Source: Vallitalea longa | GTDB taxonomy: Bacteria; Bacillota; Clostridia; Lachnospirales; Vallitaleaceae | Reading direction: 5' to 3' | Length of the DNA: 64,000 nucleotides | Assembly (NCBI RefSeq): GCF_027923465.1 | Contig: NZ_BRLB01000001.1 | Location: 744,001 to 808,000, forward strand | Shown: positions 34,451-44,829 of the stretch, in pieces | How positions within the stretch are numbered: position 1 is the stretch's first letter | Layout: every line of letters starts with the position of its first letter | Program-made: the position numbers and the translations under genes | Notes under the pieces: generated by a model | The model's input: only the letters and a program-made list of their open reading frames with translations | What the model was told of the DNA's origin: nothing | Database searches by the model: none

Positions 34451-36250
34451 CTATTTTTCATATGGGAGAATTATAGTAATGTTTGTACCAACATCTTTTT
34501 GGCTATTTACATAAATACCATATTCATCACCAAATAAAATTTTAATACGTTGATTCACATTATATAGTCCTATTCCTTTATTTCTTAATAAATACTTGTC
34601 ATTGATTTTAAAATTCAAATTAGTCTCTTCTATTTCACTCATTCCTACACCATCATCTGATACTCTCATAACAATTTTGTCATCAACACTCTTACAACTT
34701 ATTGTTATCATTCCTTTGTCTCTCTTTGGCTTTATTCCATGATAAATGGCATTTTCAATAATAGGCTGCAAAGTCAATTTCATGATTTTTTTGTCATCGA
34801 TATTATCTTCAATTTCCCAAATAACATTTAATTTATTTTTATATCTCTTTTTCATGATATTTATATAAACTTTGCAATATTTCACTTCATCTCTAATAAA
34901 GCTGAATTGCTCACCGTCCAGAGAATATCTCAACATCTCTGATAAATTAGAAATCATATCTGAAGCTTCATTGTATCCATCAAATAATTCTATTGCTGTC
35001 CAATTTATCGCTTCTAGTGTATTAAATAAAAAATGAGGGTTCATCTGAGATTGAAGAGCTTTATTCTGTGCTCTATCTAGTTGAATAATTTTGTTTCTCA
35101 ACTTATCTTCTAATGTTTCATTAGATAATATGATCTTGAATATATTATCTGATATATATTTTATTTCATTTTTATTACTATTCTTATTTTTATCACATAT
35201 ATTTGGATTGTCAATAATCCTCATGATCGTACTTACAGGTTTATATGTTTTTATAGTTAGAAAATAACTTAATACTAGACTTATAAGCATATATATCAAT
35301 AAAATATTTTTAACGAGTTGATATATTTTACTTACATCTTTACTATAGCTTGTTAATGGAAGAACAGATAAATATGTCCAATCTTGATACTTGGATTTTA
35401 CATTAGTAGTGATATACTTTTCATTATTGACTGTTATTATATCTGATTTCTTAATATTAGAATAATCCATTGAATTAAATATCTCTATTTCGCTGAGATC
35501 TTTTAAAAAATCGTCAGTATCCTTACTTATAATGACTTTATTGCTCTTGTTATCCAATACGATTGTTTTTACATCTAAATCTGAAAAAAGCATATCTGAC
35601 ATTTTGGCAAGGTAATTTACCTTAAGATTAATTGTGACCGATCCTAATATATTAGCTCGTCTTTTTCTTACATAATGTATAACTGAAAGAAAATTACTGG
35701 TTACTTCACTATCTCTAGTTTCTCGCCAAGCAAAGTACCTGTTTATTACGTTATTATCTTGTTTATCATTTAGATACCATTTCGAATCTGATAGAGTAGT
35801 ATTATATATACCTGTGTCTTCTATTGCTTCATCTATTGAGTCATATAGAATTCCTAAACCTTCGGATTCTAAGTATATACTATGAATATAATCATATATA
35901 CTTATATATTCACCCGTCCTATCAGATATCGTATCTATAATATTATAATAATCTCCATAGGATTTATCCGTTATAAAAAACATATCATATACTGAAGATA
36001 TTGATAGATGAGTTGCCAACCTTGTAGAATCTTCCATAACTCTATCTATTGTTTCCCTAGTTTTTAAAGCAGCATTATAATTAGCTGTTTTTATTTCTTC
36101 TACTACCACAGCATTATATTTAGAACGAACCGCTAGTGTAATAATAGTTACTGGTATACATACAATTAAAAATATAAGTAAAAAGTTCTTAATAAGAATC
36201 GATTGAAATTTATAAGATTTAATGTACTTCCACATATTTGTATTTTTCAT
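34451..36250 (-). CDS. YesM-type sensor histidine kinase
   Basis: A 599-residue membrane kinase. Two membrane segments (about 18-38 and 290-310) enclose a Cache-like extracytoplasmic sensor domain. The cytoplasmic part has the HisKA-7TM/His_kinase phosphoacceptor motif QSQMNPHFLFNTLEAINW, the N box LQPIIENAIYHGI and the G boxes RVSDDGVGM and GIGLYNVNQRI. Such LytS/YesM-type kinases sense extracellular sugars, often through the binding protein, and phosphorylate a YesN-type regulator. The gene follows the response regulator with 14 bases between them, in one operon. Confidence 0.92.
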   Translation of the reverse strand: MKNTNMWKYIKSYKFQSILIKNFLLIFLIVCIPVTIITLAVRSKYNAVVVEEIKTANYNAALKTRETIDRVMEDSTRLATHLSISSVYDMFFITDKSYGDYYNIIDTISDRTGEYISIYDYIHSIYLESEGLGILYDSIDEAIEDTGIYNTTLSDSKWYLNDKQDNNVINRYFAWRETRDSEVTSNFLSVIHYVRKRRANILGSVTINLKVNYLAKMSDMLFSDLDVKTIVLDNKSNKVIISKDTDDFLKDLSEIEIFNSMDYSNIKKSDIITVNNEKYITTNVKSKYQDWTYLSVLPLTSYSKDVSKIYQLVKNILLIYMLISLVLSYFLTIKTYKPVSTIMRIIDNPNICDKNKNSNKNEIKYISDNIFKIILSNETLEDKLRNKIIQLDRAQNKALQSQMNPHFLFNTLEAINWTAIELFDGYNEASDMISNLSEMLRYSLDGEQFSFIRDEVKYCKVYINIMKKRYKNKLNVIWEIEDNIDDKKIMKLTLQPIIENAIYHGIKPKRDKGMITISCKSVDDKIVMRVSDDGVGMSEIEETNLNFKINDKYLLRNKGIGLYNVNQRIKILFGDEYGIYVNSQKDVGTNITIILPYEK

Positions 36251-36264
36251 AATCTCATAACCTT

Positions 36265-37806
36265 TTACATCTTTCCATATTCACTAGGTGATAATCCAGT
36301 AAATTGTTTAAATACTCTTGAAAAATATTTACTGCTTTTATAACCTACCCTACTACTTATTTCATATGTCTTATATTTCCCTTTTTGGATAAGTTTAATT
36401 GCTTCTTCCATTCTTACCTTAGTTAAGTAATCTGTGAAAGTTTCTCCTGTTTTTTGCTTGAAATATCTGCAAAAGTAAACAGAGTTAAGGAATACGTGAT
36501 TAGCTACATCTTCAAGTGAGATATCTATATAGAATTTTTCATCTATATAAGCTATAGCCTTTTCTATTACTTTTTCAGCAGATTGATTCTTATTGATCGT
36601 AATATATTCAACTAGATCCTTAAAAATTGATAAACAGTATTCACTAAGTTTATCTATATCATTTATTTGTAAAATATAATTATAATTCACTTTTCCATTT
36701 GTAATATTTATTATATCTAAATCTAATAGGCTAAATTTATTCGACAGATTGGCAAATAAATCAATTATGACTTTTTGTGAGAATTGTATAGATTGATTAG
36801 AAAGTTGTTCAAACAATGTTTGATTCAATCCTTCTAATTCACTAATATTACCTTCATTTATTTTACTAAAAAACAGTTTATATTTTCTAACTATTTTTTT
36901 ATATTCTCCTACGTTTATGTTGAGATTATTACTTCCGTCCCCTCTTTCTTCAATGATATGTTTTTTTTCATTCAACTTAGATAATTCAAAGAAATTATTG
37001 AAATTCTTAATTTCTATAAGCTCAAGTCTTAAATCCATAAACCCTTTTATAGATTTACAAATATCATCTACCTCGTTTTTTAAAAAGTGTAAGAAATTAG
37101 TTCCATCTTCATTTTTAGAATAAGCAAAAATAACAAAATTATCATCTTCTGAGAGAATGGGACAATATATTATCTTATCATTATTAGAAACAAAAAAATT
37201 ATTAATTGCTGTATTTAATCTCTCTTTTCCATAATTCCAATTATTGTCAAGAAAAGATTGATTATTAATAATATTAAACTCAAGATAAGCACATTCATAA
37301 TATAATTTATCAGTAAGATCAAGTAATTTAGCTCTACTTAATATATCTTTTTCTTTCTTAACTGCTCCATATATCAAATCATTTATGAATTGTGTTCTTA
37401 ATAGTGGTAATTGTTTTTGAAACCTTCGTTCCTTGTTAAGTTTTTGAACAACTTCTCTAAATACTTCATTAACCTGTTGAAAATTAGTGGGTTTTAATAT
37501 GTAGTTTTCTACGTTTAACTCTATAGCTTTTTTTGCATATTCGAATTCTTTGTAACCACTTATCAATACGGTTTTTATATAAGGTTTTCTATTATATAAG
37601 AACTTAGCAATATCCAACCCTGTTTTATCAGCCATCTTGATGTCGGTTAAAACAATATCAACATCATTATTGGTTAAATAATCTATGGCTTCTTTTCCAT
37701 CTTCGAACAGCTCAACTACCCTAATATCCAAACTATCCCAATCAATGAATTTTTTTAATCCATTCCTTATTATTTCTTCGTCATCGACAATAATAAGATC
37801 ATACAC
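36265..37806 (-). CDS. YesN-type response regulator with AraC DNA-binding domain
   Basis: A 513-residue regulator starting at a GTG behind AAAGGAG. The receiver domain (about 1-120) has the acidic pair D8/D9 and the phosphoacceptor D55 in DIVLTDIKMAD. A poorly conserved middle domain of about 270 residues follows, and the last 100 residues are an AraC helix-turn-helix pair (ISLEDVANHVFLNSVYFCRYFKQKTGETF; AIKLIQKGKYKTYEISSRVGY; KQFTGLSPSEYGKM). It probably activates the adjacent transporter-lyase-GH2 operon when phosphorylated by the YesM-type kinase encoded next to it. Confidence 0.93.
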   Translation of the reverse strand: MYDLIIVDDEEIIRNGLKKFIDWDSLDIRVVELFEDGKEAIDYLTNNDVDIVLTDIKMADKTGLDIAKFLYNRKPYIKTVLISGYKEFEYAKKAIELNVENYILKPTNFQQVNEVFREVVQKLNKERRFQKQLPLLRTQFINDLIYGAVKKEKDILSRAKLLDLTDKLYYECAYLEFNIINNQSFLDNNWNYGKERLNTAINNFFVSNNDKIIYCPILSEDDNFVIFAYSKNEDGTNFLHFLKNEVDDICKSIKGFMDLRLELIEIKNFNNFFELSKLNEKKHIIEERGDGSNNLNINVGEYKKIVRKYKLFFSKINEGNISELEGLNQTLFEQLSNQSIQFSQKVIIDLFANLSNKFSLLDLDIINITNGKVNYNYILQINDIDKLSEYCLSIFKDLVEYITINKNQSAEKVIEKAIAYIDEKFYIDISLEDVANHVFLNSVYFCRYFKQKTGETFTDYLTKVRMEEAIKLIQKGKYKTYEISSRVGYKSSKYFSRVFKQFTGLSPSEYGKM

Positions 37807-37809
37807 TTT

Positions 37810-38270
37810 ACCAACTCCTTTAGTTTAAGCCATATGTAATTTATATCTACTGATTTTTTATTATATCATCTTATTATTTTAATGTAAAATCAGTTTTAGA
37901 CTTAATAATTCGATATCAAAACCCCGCAATACTAATTATATGATTGTATTAAGTAAAGTGATACTTATAATATGTTATTGATTTTTCCAAAATAATATTG
38001 GCCAATATACTAATAGTTAACAATACAATACTTATCTTATACATTGACATTCTCTCCTTTTACAATAATTCATATATATACTCGGTTATATATTTTACTT
38101 ATACTAATAATTTTATAAGGATTAAAATATTCCTACAAGGATAATATCTTTTATAAAGTTCAATAAATTAACTCTCTTCTATTATTGAGGTATCTAATAT
38201 TAACAACAACTCATTATATTAACTTCATATTAGATTTCAAGGGAAATAGAAAGCATAATTTTCCTATTTG
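37810..38270. other. AT-rich intergenic region
   Basis: About 460 bases between the beta-helix protein gene and the response-regulator gene. No gene is supported. It should contain the two-component promoter, but I cannot pick out clear hexamers. Confidence 0.4.
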
Positions 38271-38272
38271 AT

Positions 38273-38309
38273 AAAAAAGATGATTCCAAAAATGAAAATC
38301 ATCTTTTTT
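38273..38309 (-). terminator. Terminator of the beta-helix protein gene
   Basis: AAAAAAGATGATT and AATCATCTTTTTT form a 13-bp stem with T-runs, about 25 bases after the stop codon at 38332. Confidence 0.85.
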
Positions 38310-38331
38310 AAATTTATTTCTTGGTATCTTT

Positions 38332-41300
38332 TTATTTTACTATTATCATATACATCCATAGATTACTTCCATGGGCACCTAAAGAAACTGTTGACCCTGA
38401 TACATATTCTTTTTTATATAAACTAAATACTTTTGAATAATTATTGGTTATGTCTTCATCCGTATCTATCCATGTGGATAACCATGTAGGGGTTGGTGCT
38501 TCATCTGGATATCCTACATATACTTCGGCATCTGAATTTACTGTAAAGTTCACAAGTGAATCACCTATATATGCATAAGATTCTATAGCTGTTTTAATCC
38601 ATTCACTTCCAGCAATACTGGTTGGGAGTGATGAAATAGTATATATTCTATCACCAAATTGTTCATCCCCTGATTGTATATTCGACATAATGGACCAATG
38701 GGATTCATTTTCAGTATCTTCAATATTAAGGTTTGATATCAGGTTAGAATTATGTACATTCTCAGGTAATTCTTCAATAACTCCAAAATCATCCACATAT
38801 GCATAATATTCTCCATCTGGCTTATAAGCATATATTGTAGCTGTTGTATCATCTATACCTGTTGTAAATTGGAATTTATTTTCAGCACTACCCCAATTAA
38901 TAGAATCTACTGTTGTACTTAGTTCATCACCGCCATAATTTTTAACACCTAATTGTACATCATCCGTCATATTAGAATTATAGAGTTTAAAGCTATCCAT
39001 TAACCCTATATCACCATTTGCACTGTTCTTAAATACAAGATATAGATCATGAACACCTGTTACAGAATTTATTGATGTGCTTTTAAATGCCCAAGATGCA
39101 CTGAATGTATCTAAATCAAGGGTTCCTATTAATGTACCTGTTACACTATCAAGTCTTACTTCTATAGAACCTGTATCTATAGTTTTATTTCTACCAATCG
39201 CAAAAGTATCATATTTGCTAGAGCCAAAATCTATATTATCAAATGCAACCCAATCCTCATCCCTTACAGGCCCTACATATTGTACATCTCTATAATATGC
39301 ATGTTTTCCATCTGCATAATTCCAATGACTTGAACTAGAAGAATTATCATAATCTGTTACTTTTCTATGATATCCATTTATCTTAGCCCATGCTGAGAAC
39401 ACATATGTTGTTGATGGCTTGAGTCCTGTTACATCTTGTTCAATTCCATCTCCTCCTCCAAGTACAGCAGAAGTGATTTGACCTCTTGACATTGAATTAG
39501 CAGAATGGTAATCCCAATTACAGCTTGTTGTTAATCTTGCACCAAGATTACCTGTCTTAGTCCATGAAGACAAATCATAATATTCAAATCCTCCATTTAG
39601 TACTTTGTTCATATATGGAACTTCAATTTTTTGGAATAAAGGATATGGCGGATTATCAAAATCATGACCCACTATCCAATTATCTCCATATTCATATGCA
39701 CCTGCATCTGGTGCATCTCCTATATAATTGTCAGTAATATTCGGAAGAATCATTCCAGCATCAATTGCAACTGAATTAGATTCAATATGAAGATCACCGT
39801 TTGATGGATTCACGAAATTAGGGTCTTGATTAATTATATTGTTTTTGACTTCACAACCATTTCTTGGAGATATTCCATTACGAAAAATATTGTTAAATAA
39901 CTTATCTCCATACATATCATTTCCATATAATGTACTCTGACCCCATGAAAATTCACTTCCACTGTTATAAAATGAATTGTTATATGCCAGAACAAAATTG
40001 TTAGGTGTATTCAATAATAAACCTACAGCTGAATTGTTCCATACCACATTACGATACATAATTAAATTCCTTGTATCACAATCTGCATATAATCCACCAT
40101 CTGAATAATTAGCTGCATTATCATGAACATAATTATGATGAATCTGTGTATTCTGATAGTCCATACTACCAAGTGCTAAAACACCTGAATCTTCAGTAAG
40201 CATATTCGCATAAGAAAAATCATTGTATTCTATGATACTATCTTGAATACTTCCTCTCATACTACCTCTACCAAGTCTATAGACTGTATTATGGCTTATT
40301 AAATGTCTTCTACCATAAACATCAATACCACCAGCATTACTAGCTTCTGAAGAAACATCATGTATATAACAATTAATTACTTGATTATCTGTTCCCGAAA
40401 CCTTTATGCCTCTACCAAAAGTATAAGCTATCTCAGAATCTCTAAGGACATTATCAGTTCCACCTAATTCTAAACCTTTAGTCAATGTATCTGCATCTTT
40501 TCCTGTATCTAGATTCTGGTCGATATATTTAAAAACTCCATTAGATATGGTACAATGATCAGCTTCAACAGTTGTAATTGAACCCAGAATCGTGTCTATT
40601 CCCTTAATATTGATATATGAACGATTTCTTAGGTCAAATGTATATGTTCTTTTCTTAGCTTCCACTACATGATTAGCTGGATTATCTCCACCAGGCATCC
40701 ATATGTATAAATTTTGATTTTGTCCATCTACATACCACTCATTTTCTGTATCAAGAGCATTTAGATGCCTAGTTATATAATACTTATTACCTCTTTTACT
40801 GTTATAGCCAGAATTGGTTCTTGCCCATGGCTTAAAATGTAATGTTGAAGAACTAAAATCAGTAATTATACTAGCTGAAGCATAATATTCTGGACCATTC
40901 AGACACCAGATTAATCCCCCATTCCAATAATCTGCTGGAAATGATGAAAGATCATGATCTGTAATAGTGTACTCATTTAATGGGTCATTTGTTGCAGAAT
41001 CAACTGTAGCCAATACAGATTTTGTATGTAAATCTGTCCCTACATTAGGCCATCTAGCTTCATTAGATAGATTACCATCTACAGCCACAATGTTTTGTCC
41101 CCCAAGGTCCCAATCCATATCTCCTTTATAAATAGAACCTGAGTGTTGTGTCCAATTTGTTATAATATCACCACCACTGATAACAACCTTTTCGTTATTA
41201 TATGCCTCAAAAGTAATTGGATTATCTGATGAACCAGAATTCGATGGGATCACAGTTTCTCTATACACACCACCTTTAATATAGCATGTATCTCCTTCAA

Positions 41301-41496
41301 TCATGATACTAGCTGCCTTCTGTATCGTTCTAAAAGGTTCCATCAAAGTTCCATGATTAGTATCATCTCCTGTTTCAGAAACATAGTAGATATTACTAGA
41401 TGCATTTACCACATCTGAATTAAATCCTATTCCAATTAATGAACATGCTAAAAGTATCCCCATACAAATAGATATAATTTTTACTTTTTTTCCCAT
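38332..41496 (-). CDS. Secreted right-handed beta-helix carbohydrate-active protein
   Basis: A 1,054-residue exported protein. The signal peptide spans about 1-33. The segment IYYVSETGDDTNHGTLMEPFRTIQKAASIM followed by GDTCYIKGGVYRETV (about 36-78) is the typical entry of secreted beta-helix enzymes (DUF1565-like). Short Asn-rich coils (about 290-560, such as HHNYVHDNAANYSDGGLYAD) form the helix. From about residue 634 (NGGFEYYDLSSWTKTGN) there are beta-sandwich modules resembling carbohydrate-binding domains. It could be a polysaccharide lyase or glycosidase acting outside the cell; catalytic residues cannot be assigned. It is transcribed alone, between the two-component genes and the divergent GH95-like gene. 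Confidence 0.75.
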   Translation of the reverse strand: MGKKVKIISICMGILLACSLIGIGFNSDVVNASSNIYYVSETGDDTNHGTLMEPFRTIQKAASIMIEGDTCYIKGGVYRETVIPSNSGSSDNPITFEAYNNEKVVISGGDIITNWTQHSGSIYKGDMDWDLGGQNIVAVDGNLSNEARWPNVGTDLHTKSVLATVDSATNDPLNEYTITDHDLSSFPADYWNGGLIWCLNGPEYYASASIITDFSSSTLHFKPWARTNSGYNSKRGNKYYITRHLNALDTENEWYVDGQNQNLYIWMPGGDNPANHVVEAKKRTYTFDLRNRSYINIKGIDTILGSITTVEADHCTISNGVFKYIDQNLDTGKDADTLTKGLELGGTDNVLRDSEIAYTFGRGIKVSGTDNQVINCYIHDVSSEASNAGGIDVYGRRHLISHNTVYRLGRGSMRGSIQDSIIEYNDFSYANMLTEDSGVLALGSMDYQNTQIHHNYVHDNAANYSDGGLYADCDTRNLIMYRNVVWNNSAVGLLLNTPNNFVLAYNNSFYNSGSEFSWGQSTLYGNDMYGDKLFNNIFRNGISPRNGCEVKNNIINQDPNFVNPSNGDLHIESNSVAIDAGMILPNITDNYIGDAPDAGAYEYGDNWIVGHDFDNPPYPLFQKIEVPYMNKVLNGGFEYYDLSSWTKTGNLGARLTTSCNWDYHSANSMSRGQITSAVLGGGDGIEQDVTGLKPSTTYVFSAWAKINGYHRKVTDYDNSSSSSHWNYADGKHAYYRDVQYVGPVRDEDWVAFDNIDFGSSKYDTFAIGRNKTIDTGSIEVRLDSVTGTLIGTLDLDTFSASWAFKSTSINSVTGVHDLYLVFKNSANGDIGLMDSFKLYNSNMTDDVQLGVKNYGGDELSTTVDSINWGSAENKFQFTTGIDDTTATIYAYKPDGEYYAYVDDFGVIEELPENVHNSNLISNLNIEDTENESHWSIMSNIQSGDEQFGDRIYTISSLPTSIAGSEWIKTAIESYAYIGDSLVNFTVNSDAEVYVGYPDEAPTPTWLSTWIDTDEDITNNYSKVFSLYKKEYVSGSTVSLGAHGSNLWMYMIIVK

Positions 41497-41713
41497 ATTA
41501 TTATCTCCTTTAAGTATAATACTTTAATATTAACACTTGGATATTACTATCTAAATGTATTAAATTAACTTTTATTAGTAGAAAATTAAGATTCTAAAAG
41601 AAAATAATGTAGGAAGTTAATTATATACATAATAAAGGCTGTTATATACATTTAGTTTTATTTTAAATTTGCTAGAATAAACCTAAGTAAATAATAATCA
41701 ATGAGGTGATATT

Positions 41714-43819
41714 TTGAAAAATAAAACTTATTTTGGGATCAATGATTTTAGAGGTTATTGGCATGAAGATAAAAAGATTATCTATACTAAACGTCCCAAA
41801 GAAAGCTGGCAATGTATGCCTATTGGTACTGGCAAAACCGGAGCAGTTGTTTTTGTACCAGATGAAGGTATATGTTTGCAGATAAACCATGGTGAAAGCT
41901 TTGACAGTAATGGTAATCTTCCATCTCTATTAAGGTTAAATATAGAAATAGATGGTAAACCATTCGTTCATTCAAACAATTATGAGCAGGTACTATCATT
42001 AGAAAAAGGCATGGTAACTATATATGCAGATACACCAGATGGTAAAATCAAAGCGGAATTCATAGCACATCAAGAGTTGGATGTTATCTCTATTTATATA
42101 GAAGATATGAGAAATAGTATTGGTCAAGTAACTGTATGTCCCCTATATTGGAGGCAAGGCGTCTCACAAACTCTAATAAATAATATGATGTTTTTTACAG
42201 AAACCAATACCTGCTCTGCTTTTAACGAGATCAACTTTCAATCTGGTGTGATGAATGATAATTTGTCGGACCCTTTAAAAGGTTTGTCTTATGGTACAGC
42301 AGTATGGGTGGATAAGGCAACTCCAAATAATCTACCTATGAAAAAGGTTATGTCACGAAAAATCAGAATTTTGATAGCAGCAGATTCAGGCAAATATACA
42401 AAAAATATGTTAATAAATAATTTAAGACAAAAGATAGATATAGCTTCTAAGGTTTCGTTAAATAATTTTAGAAATTCACATTTCTCTTGGTGGGAAAAAT
42501 TTTGGTCTAAGAGTAAATTTGAATTAAAATCAGATTCGAAATTGCAACCAGTCAGAGCTATATGGCACCTAAATCGCTACTTTACGGCATCATCTATGTC
42601 GGGTAAACTGCCATCAAAACATAATGGTTCTATTTTTCTCTTTGATTATGACCGAAGACACTGGGGAGGAGCCTATTGGTTTCAAAATACAAGACTTCAA
42701 TACTGGCCTTTATTCAAATGCGGTGACTTAGAATATATTATGCCTTTCTTTGATATGTATATAAATGCATTGGAATATGCCAAGGAAAGAACACTATCAT
42801 TATATGGACATGAAGGAGCTATATATCTGGAAACAATGCATTCTTGGGGTGGAAGCAGGATTGGCGATAGCAGTAATAGTGAAGGAGTTGTAAATAATTA
42901 TATTAAAAATTACTTTACTGGTTCATTGGAATTAATAATGATGATGCTTGAATATTACCGTTACACAAAAGACAATAATTTTGCACTTAATAAAATGTTA
43001 CCTGTAGCAGATGAGATATTACTATTTTTCTTTACCCATTATCCAATTAAATCTGGCAAATTGTTTTTAAAAAAAGCTGCTTCTCTAGAAACTTGGTGGG
43101 AAGCTGATAATCCAAGCGATCAAATAGCTGGTTTGAAATCAGTTCTTCCTAAGCTTATTAATACAGCAGTTAAACTTGGATACAATAATTCTTCTATCAA
43201 TAGATGGAAAAACAATGTTGAATCAATACCAAAACTTCCTAGAGGAACCAATTGGTTTAAAAAGAGCAATACTAAGTTTACTTATCAAGGATATGAAGGA
43301 ACATGGCAAGAAGCTAAAAAAGGTAATGCACTGATACCTGCCCAAAATGTTCATTGCCTCAAAAAGAAAAACTTTGAAGATCCTGAATTATATGCTGTTT
43401 GGCCTTTCGGTCTCTTTGGCATCCATTTACCTGATTATTCCTCTGCTCTTCTTACATTTAATAATCGTATACATAAAGAACCATCCAACGGATGGTCACA
43501 GACTGCTGTCTGGGCTGCACGCCTGGGATTAGCTGATGAAGCAACTGAATTATTATTAAAGCAGTATAGGTGTTCTTCTGTATTTCCTAGTGGAATGATG
43601 TTTTCACCAGGTAATATAGTTCCTAATAGACCCGAAATACCTGAATGTGGTTATTTTGATACTAGTGGTGTAATGACAACCGCTGTTAATGAAATGCTTA
43701 TACAAGACTACACAGATAATTTGGAAATACTACCCGCTTGGCCAAAAGATGAATGTGTATATTTTAAATTACATACTGCATTTGGTAAGATTGTTGAAAA
43801 AACCTATGAACCTAAATAA
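41714..43819 (+). CDS. GH95-like glycoside hydrolase (alpha-L-fucosidase/galactosidase superfamily)
   Basis: A 701-residue cytoplasmic protein starting at a TTG behind GAGGTGAT. The N-terminal SWQCMPIGTGKTGAVVF and LQINHGESFDSNG phrases correspond to the GH95 N-terminal domain. The middle is an (alpha/alpha)6 barrel (RRHWGGAYWFQNTRLQYWP; GAIYLETMHSWGG). The end has FDTSGVMTTAVNEMLIQ followed by LEILPAWP, as in GH95 enzymes. Members release alpha-L-fucose or L-galactose, but this one is divergent and other sugars are possible. It is the only complete rightward gene in the right half, with its own terminator. Confidence 0.7.
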   Translation: MKNKTYFGINDFRGYWHEDKKIIYTKRPKESWQCMPIGTGKTGAVVFVPDEGICLQINHGESFDSNGNLPSLLRLNIEIDGKPFVHSNNYEQVLSLEKGMVTIYADTPDGKIKAEFIAHQELDVISIYIEDMRNSIGQVTVCPLYWRQGVSQTLINNMMFFTETNTCSAFNEINFQSGVMNDNLSDPLKGLSYGTAVWVDKATPNNLPMKKVMSRKIRILIAADSGKYTKNMLINNLRQKIDIASKVSLNNFRNSHFSWWEKFWSKSKFELKSDSKLQPVRAIWHLNRYFTASSMSGKLPSKHNGSIFLFDYDRRHWGGAYWFQNTRLQYWPLFKCGDLEYIMPFFDMYINALEYAKERTLSLYGHEGAIYLETMHSWGGSRIGDSSNSEGVVNNYIKNYFTGSLELIMMMLEYYRYTKDNNFALNKMLPVADEILLFFFTHYPIKSGKLFLKKAASLETWWEADNPSDQIAGLKSVLPKLINTAVKLGYNNSSINRWKNNVESIPKLPRGTNWFKKSNTKFTYQGYEGTWQEAKKGNALIPAQNVHCLKKKNFEDPELYAVWPFGLFGIHLPDYSSALLTFNNRIHKEPSNGWSQTAVWAARLGLADEATELLLKQYRCSSVFPSGMMFSPGNIVPNRPEIPECGYFDTSGVMTTAVNEMLIQDYTDNLEILPAWPKDECVYFKLHTAFGKIVEKTYEPK

Positions 43820-43831
43820 GTAATAAATCTA

Positions 43832-43875
43832 AAATAGACTCTATAATACAAGGTAAGATGCAATAGAGTCTATTT
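43832..43875. terminator. Bidirectional terminator between the GH95-like gene and the AraC gene
   Basis: AAATAGACTCTAT (43832-43844) and ATAGAGTCTATTT (43863-43875) are perfectly complementary with A- and T-rich flanks. It lies between two convergent genes. Confidence 0.8.
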
Positions 43876-43915
43876 ATTGTTCATTTAGTGGACATAAATA
43901 CTTATATTATTAACG

Positions 43916-44734
43916 TTATTTATTTCGAAATTCAGAAGGTGTAAATCCCGTATTTTTTTTAAAATACTTAGAAAAATAAGAAGAATCAGCATAACCAACT
44001 TCTTTTGATATCTCAGTAACACTTAATTTTGATACAATAAGTAATTTCTTAGCTTTCTCTATTCTTAATTTATTAATATAATTTTTTGGAGAATTTCCTA
44101 TATACTTTTTAAAATATCTTATAAAATAATTAGGGTGTAAATAAACTAATTCAGCTAAAACATTGATATTAATGTTTTTGGATAAGTTATTATTTATATA
44201 ATTAATTACAGTAGATAATATTTCTGTTGATTTAGTATCTGATATTTCAATTTGCTCAATTTCAACATGCTCAAGATAATATATTATTATTTGTAACATA
44301 ACTGTATTTTCTTTCAATACTGCCATATAATCACAACTCATAAAATTACTTATTAACTTCTCAAATAATTTTATTAGATTAGTTACGTTTTTTATATTTA
44401 CTGAATATGGTACTTTGAAAAAATCAAATAATTCCAAATCCCCAGTTTTAGATTTGAAATGGCAAAAGTACTTTTGTATATTATCGTTTTCATAACTATG
44501 AAACGAATGAATACTGTTTGAAGGTATCAAAATTAATTGACCAGGATAAACATGGAATTCCATATTATTGATTTTACCGTATCCATGTCCCTTAATAATA
44601 AAATATAATTTATTAAAATTGTTTATTTGATTAGTAAATCCCCAACTTTTTGTACAATAATAATATTCTGCATGAATTACCTCTACAACTACTTTAGAAA
44701 GGATTTCTCTAGCTAATGTAATATTATTTATCAT
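43916..44734 (-). CDS. AraC-family regulator with N-terminal cupin
   Basis: 272 residues from the ATG at 44734, preferred because GGTGA lies 8 bases ahead and it gives the usual family length; a longer frame begins with a TTG at 44836. The N-terminal cupin (KLYFIIKGHGYGKINNMEFHVYPGQLILI) senses a ligand. The C-terminal pair of helix-turn-helix motifs includes NINVLAELVYLHPNYFIRYFKKYIG and KLSVTEISKEVGYADSSYFSKYFKKNTG, and ends GFTPSEFRNK. It probably activates sugar-use genes. It is the last gene of the long leftward run and overlaps or closely follows the GH88 gene. Confidence 0.9.
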   Translation of the reverse strand: MINNITLAREILSKVVVEVIHAEYYYCTKSWGFTNQINNFNKLYFIIKGHGYGKINNMEFHVYPGQLILIPSNSIHSFHSYENDNIQKYFCHFKSKTGDLELFDFFKVPYSVNIKNVTNLIKLFEKLISNFMSCDYMAVLKENTVMLQIIIYYLEHVEIEQIEISDTKSTEILSTVINYINNNLSKNININVLAELVYLHPNYFIRYFKKYIGNSPKNYINKLRIEKAKKLLIVSKLSVTEISKEVGYADSSYFSKYFKKNTGFTPSEFRNK

Positions 44735-44829
44735 CAAATTTTCACCAACCAATCTAAAATGATAGATAGACTCATATCTGATTATTAAGCCTATCTTCAT
44801 CACATCATCATAATTTATTATATAATATT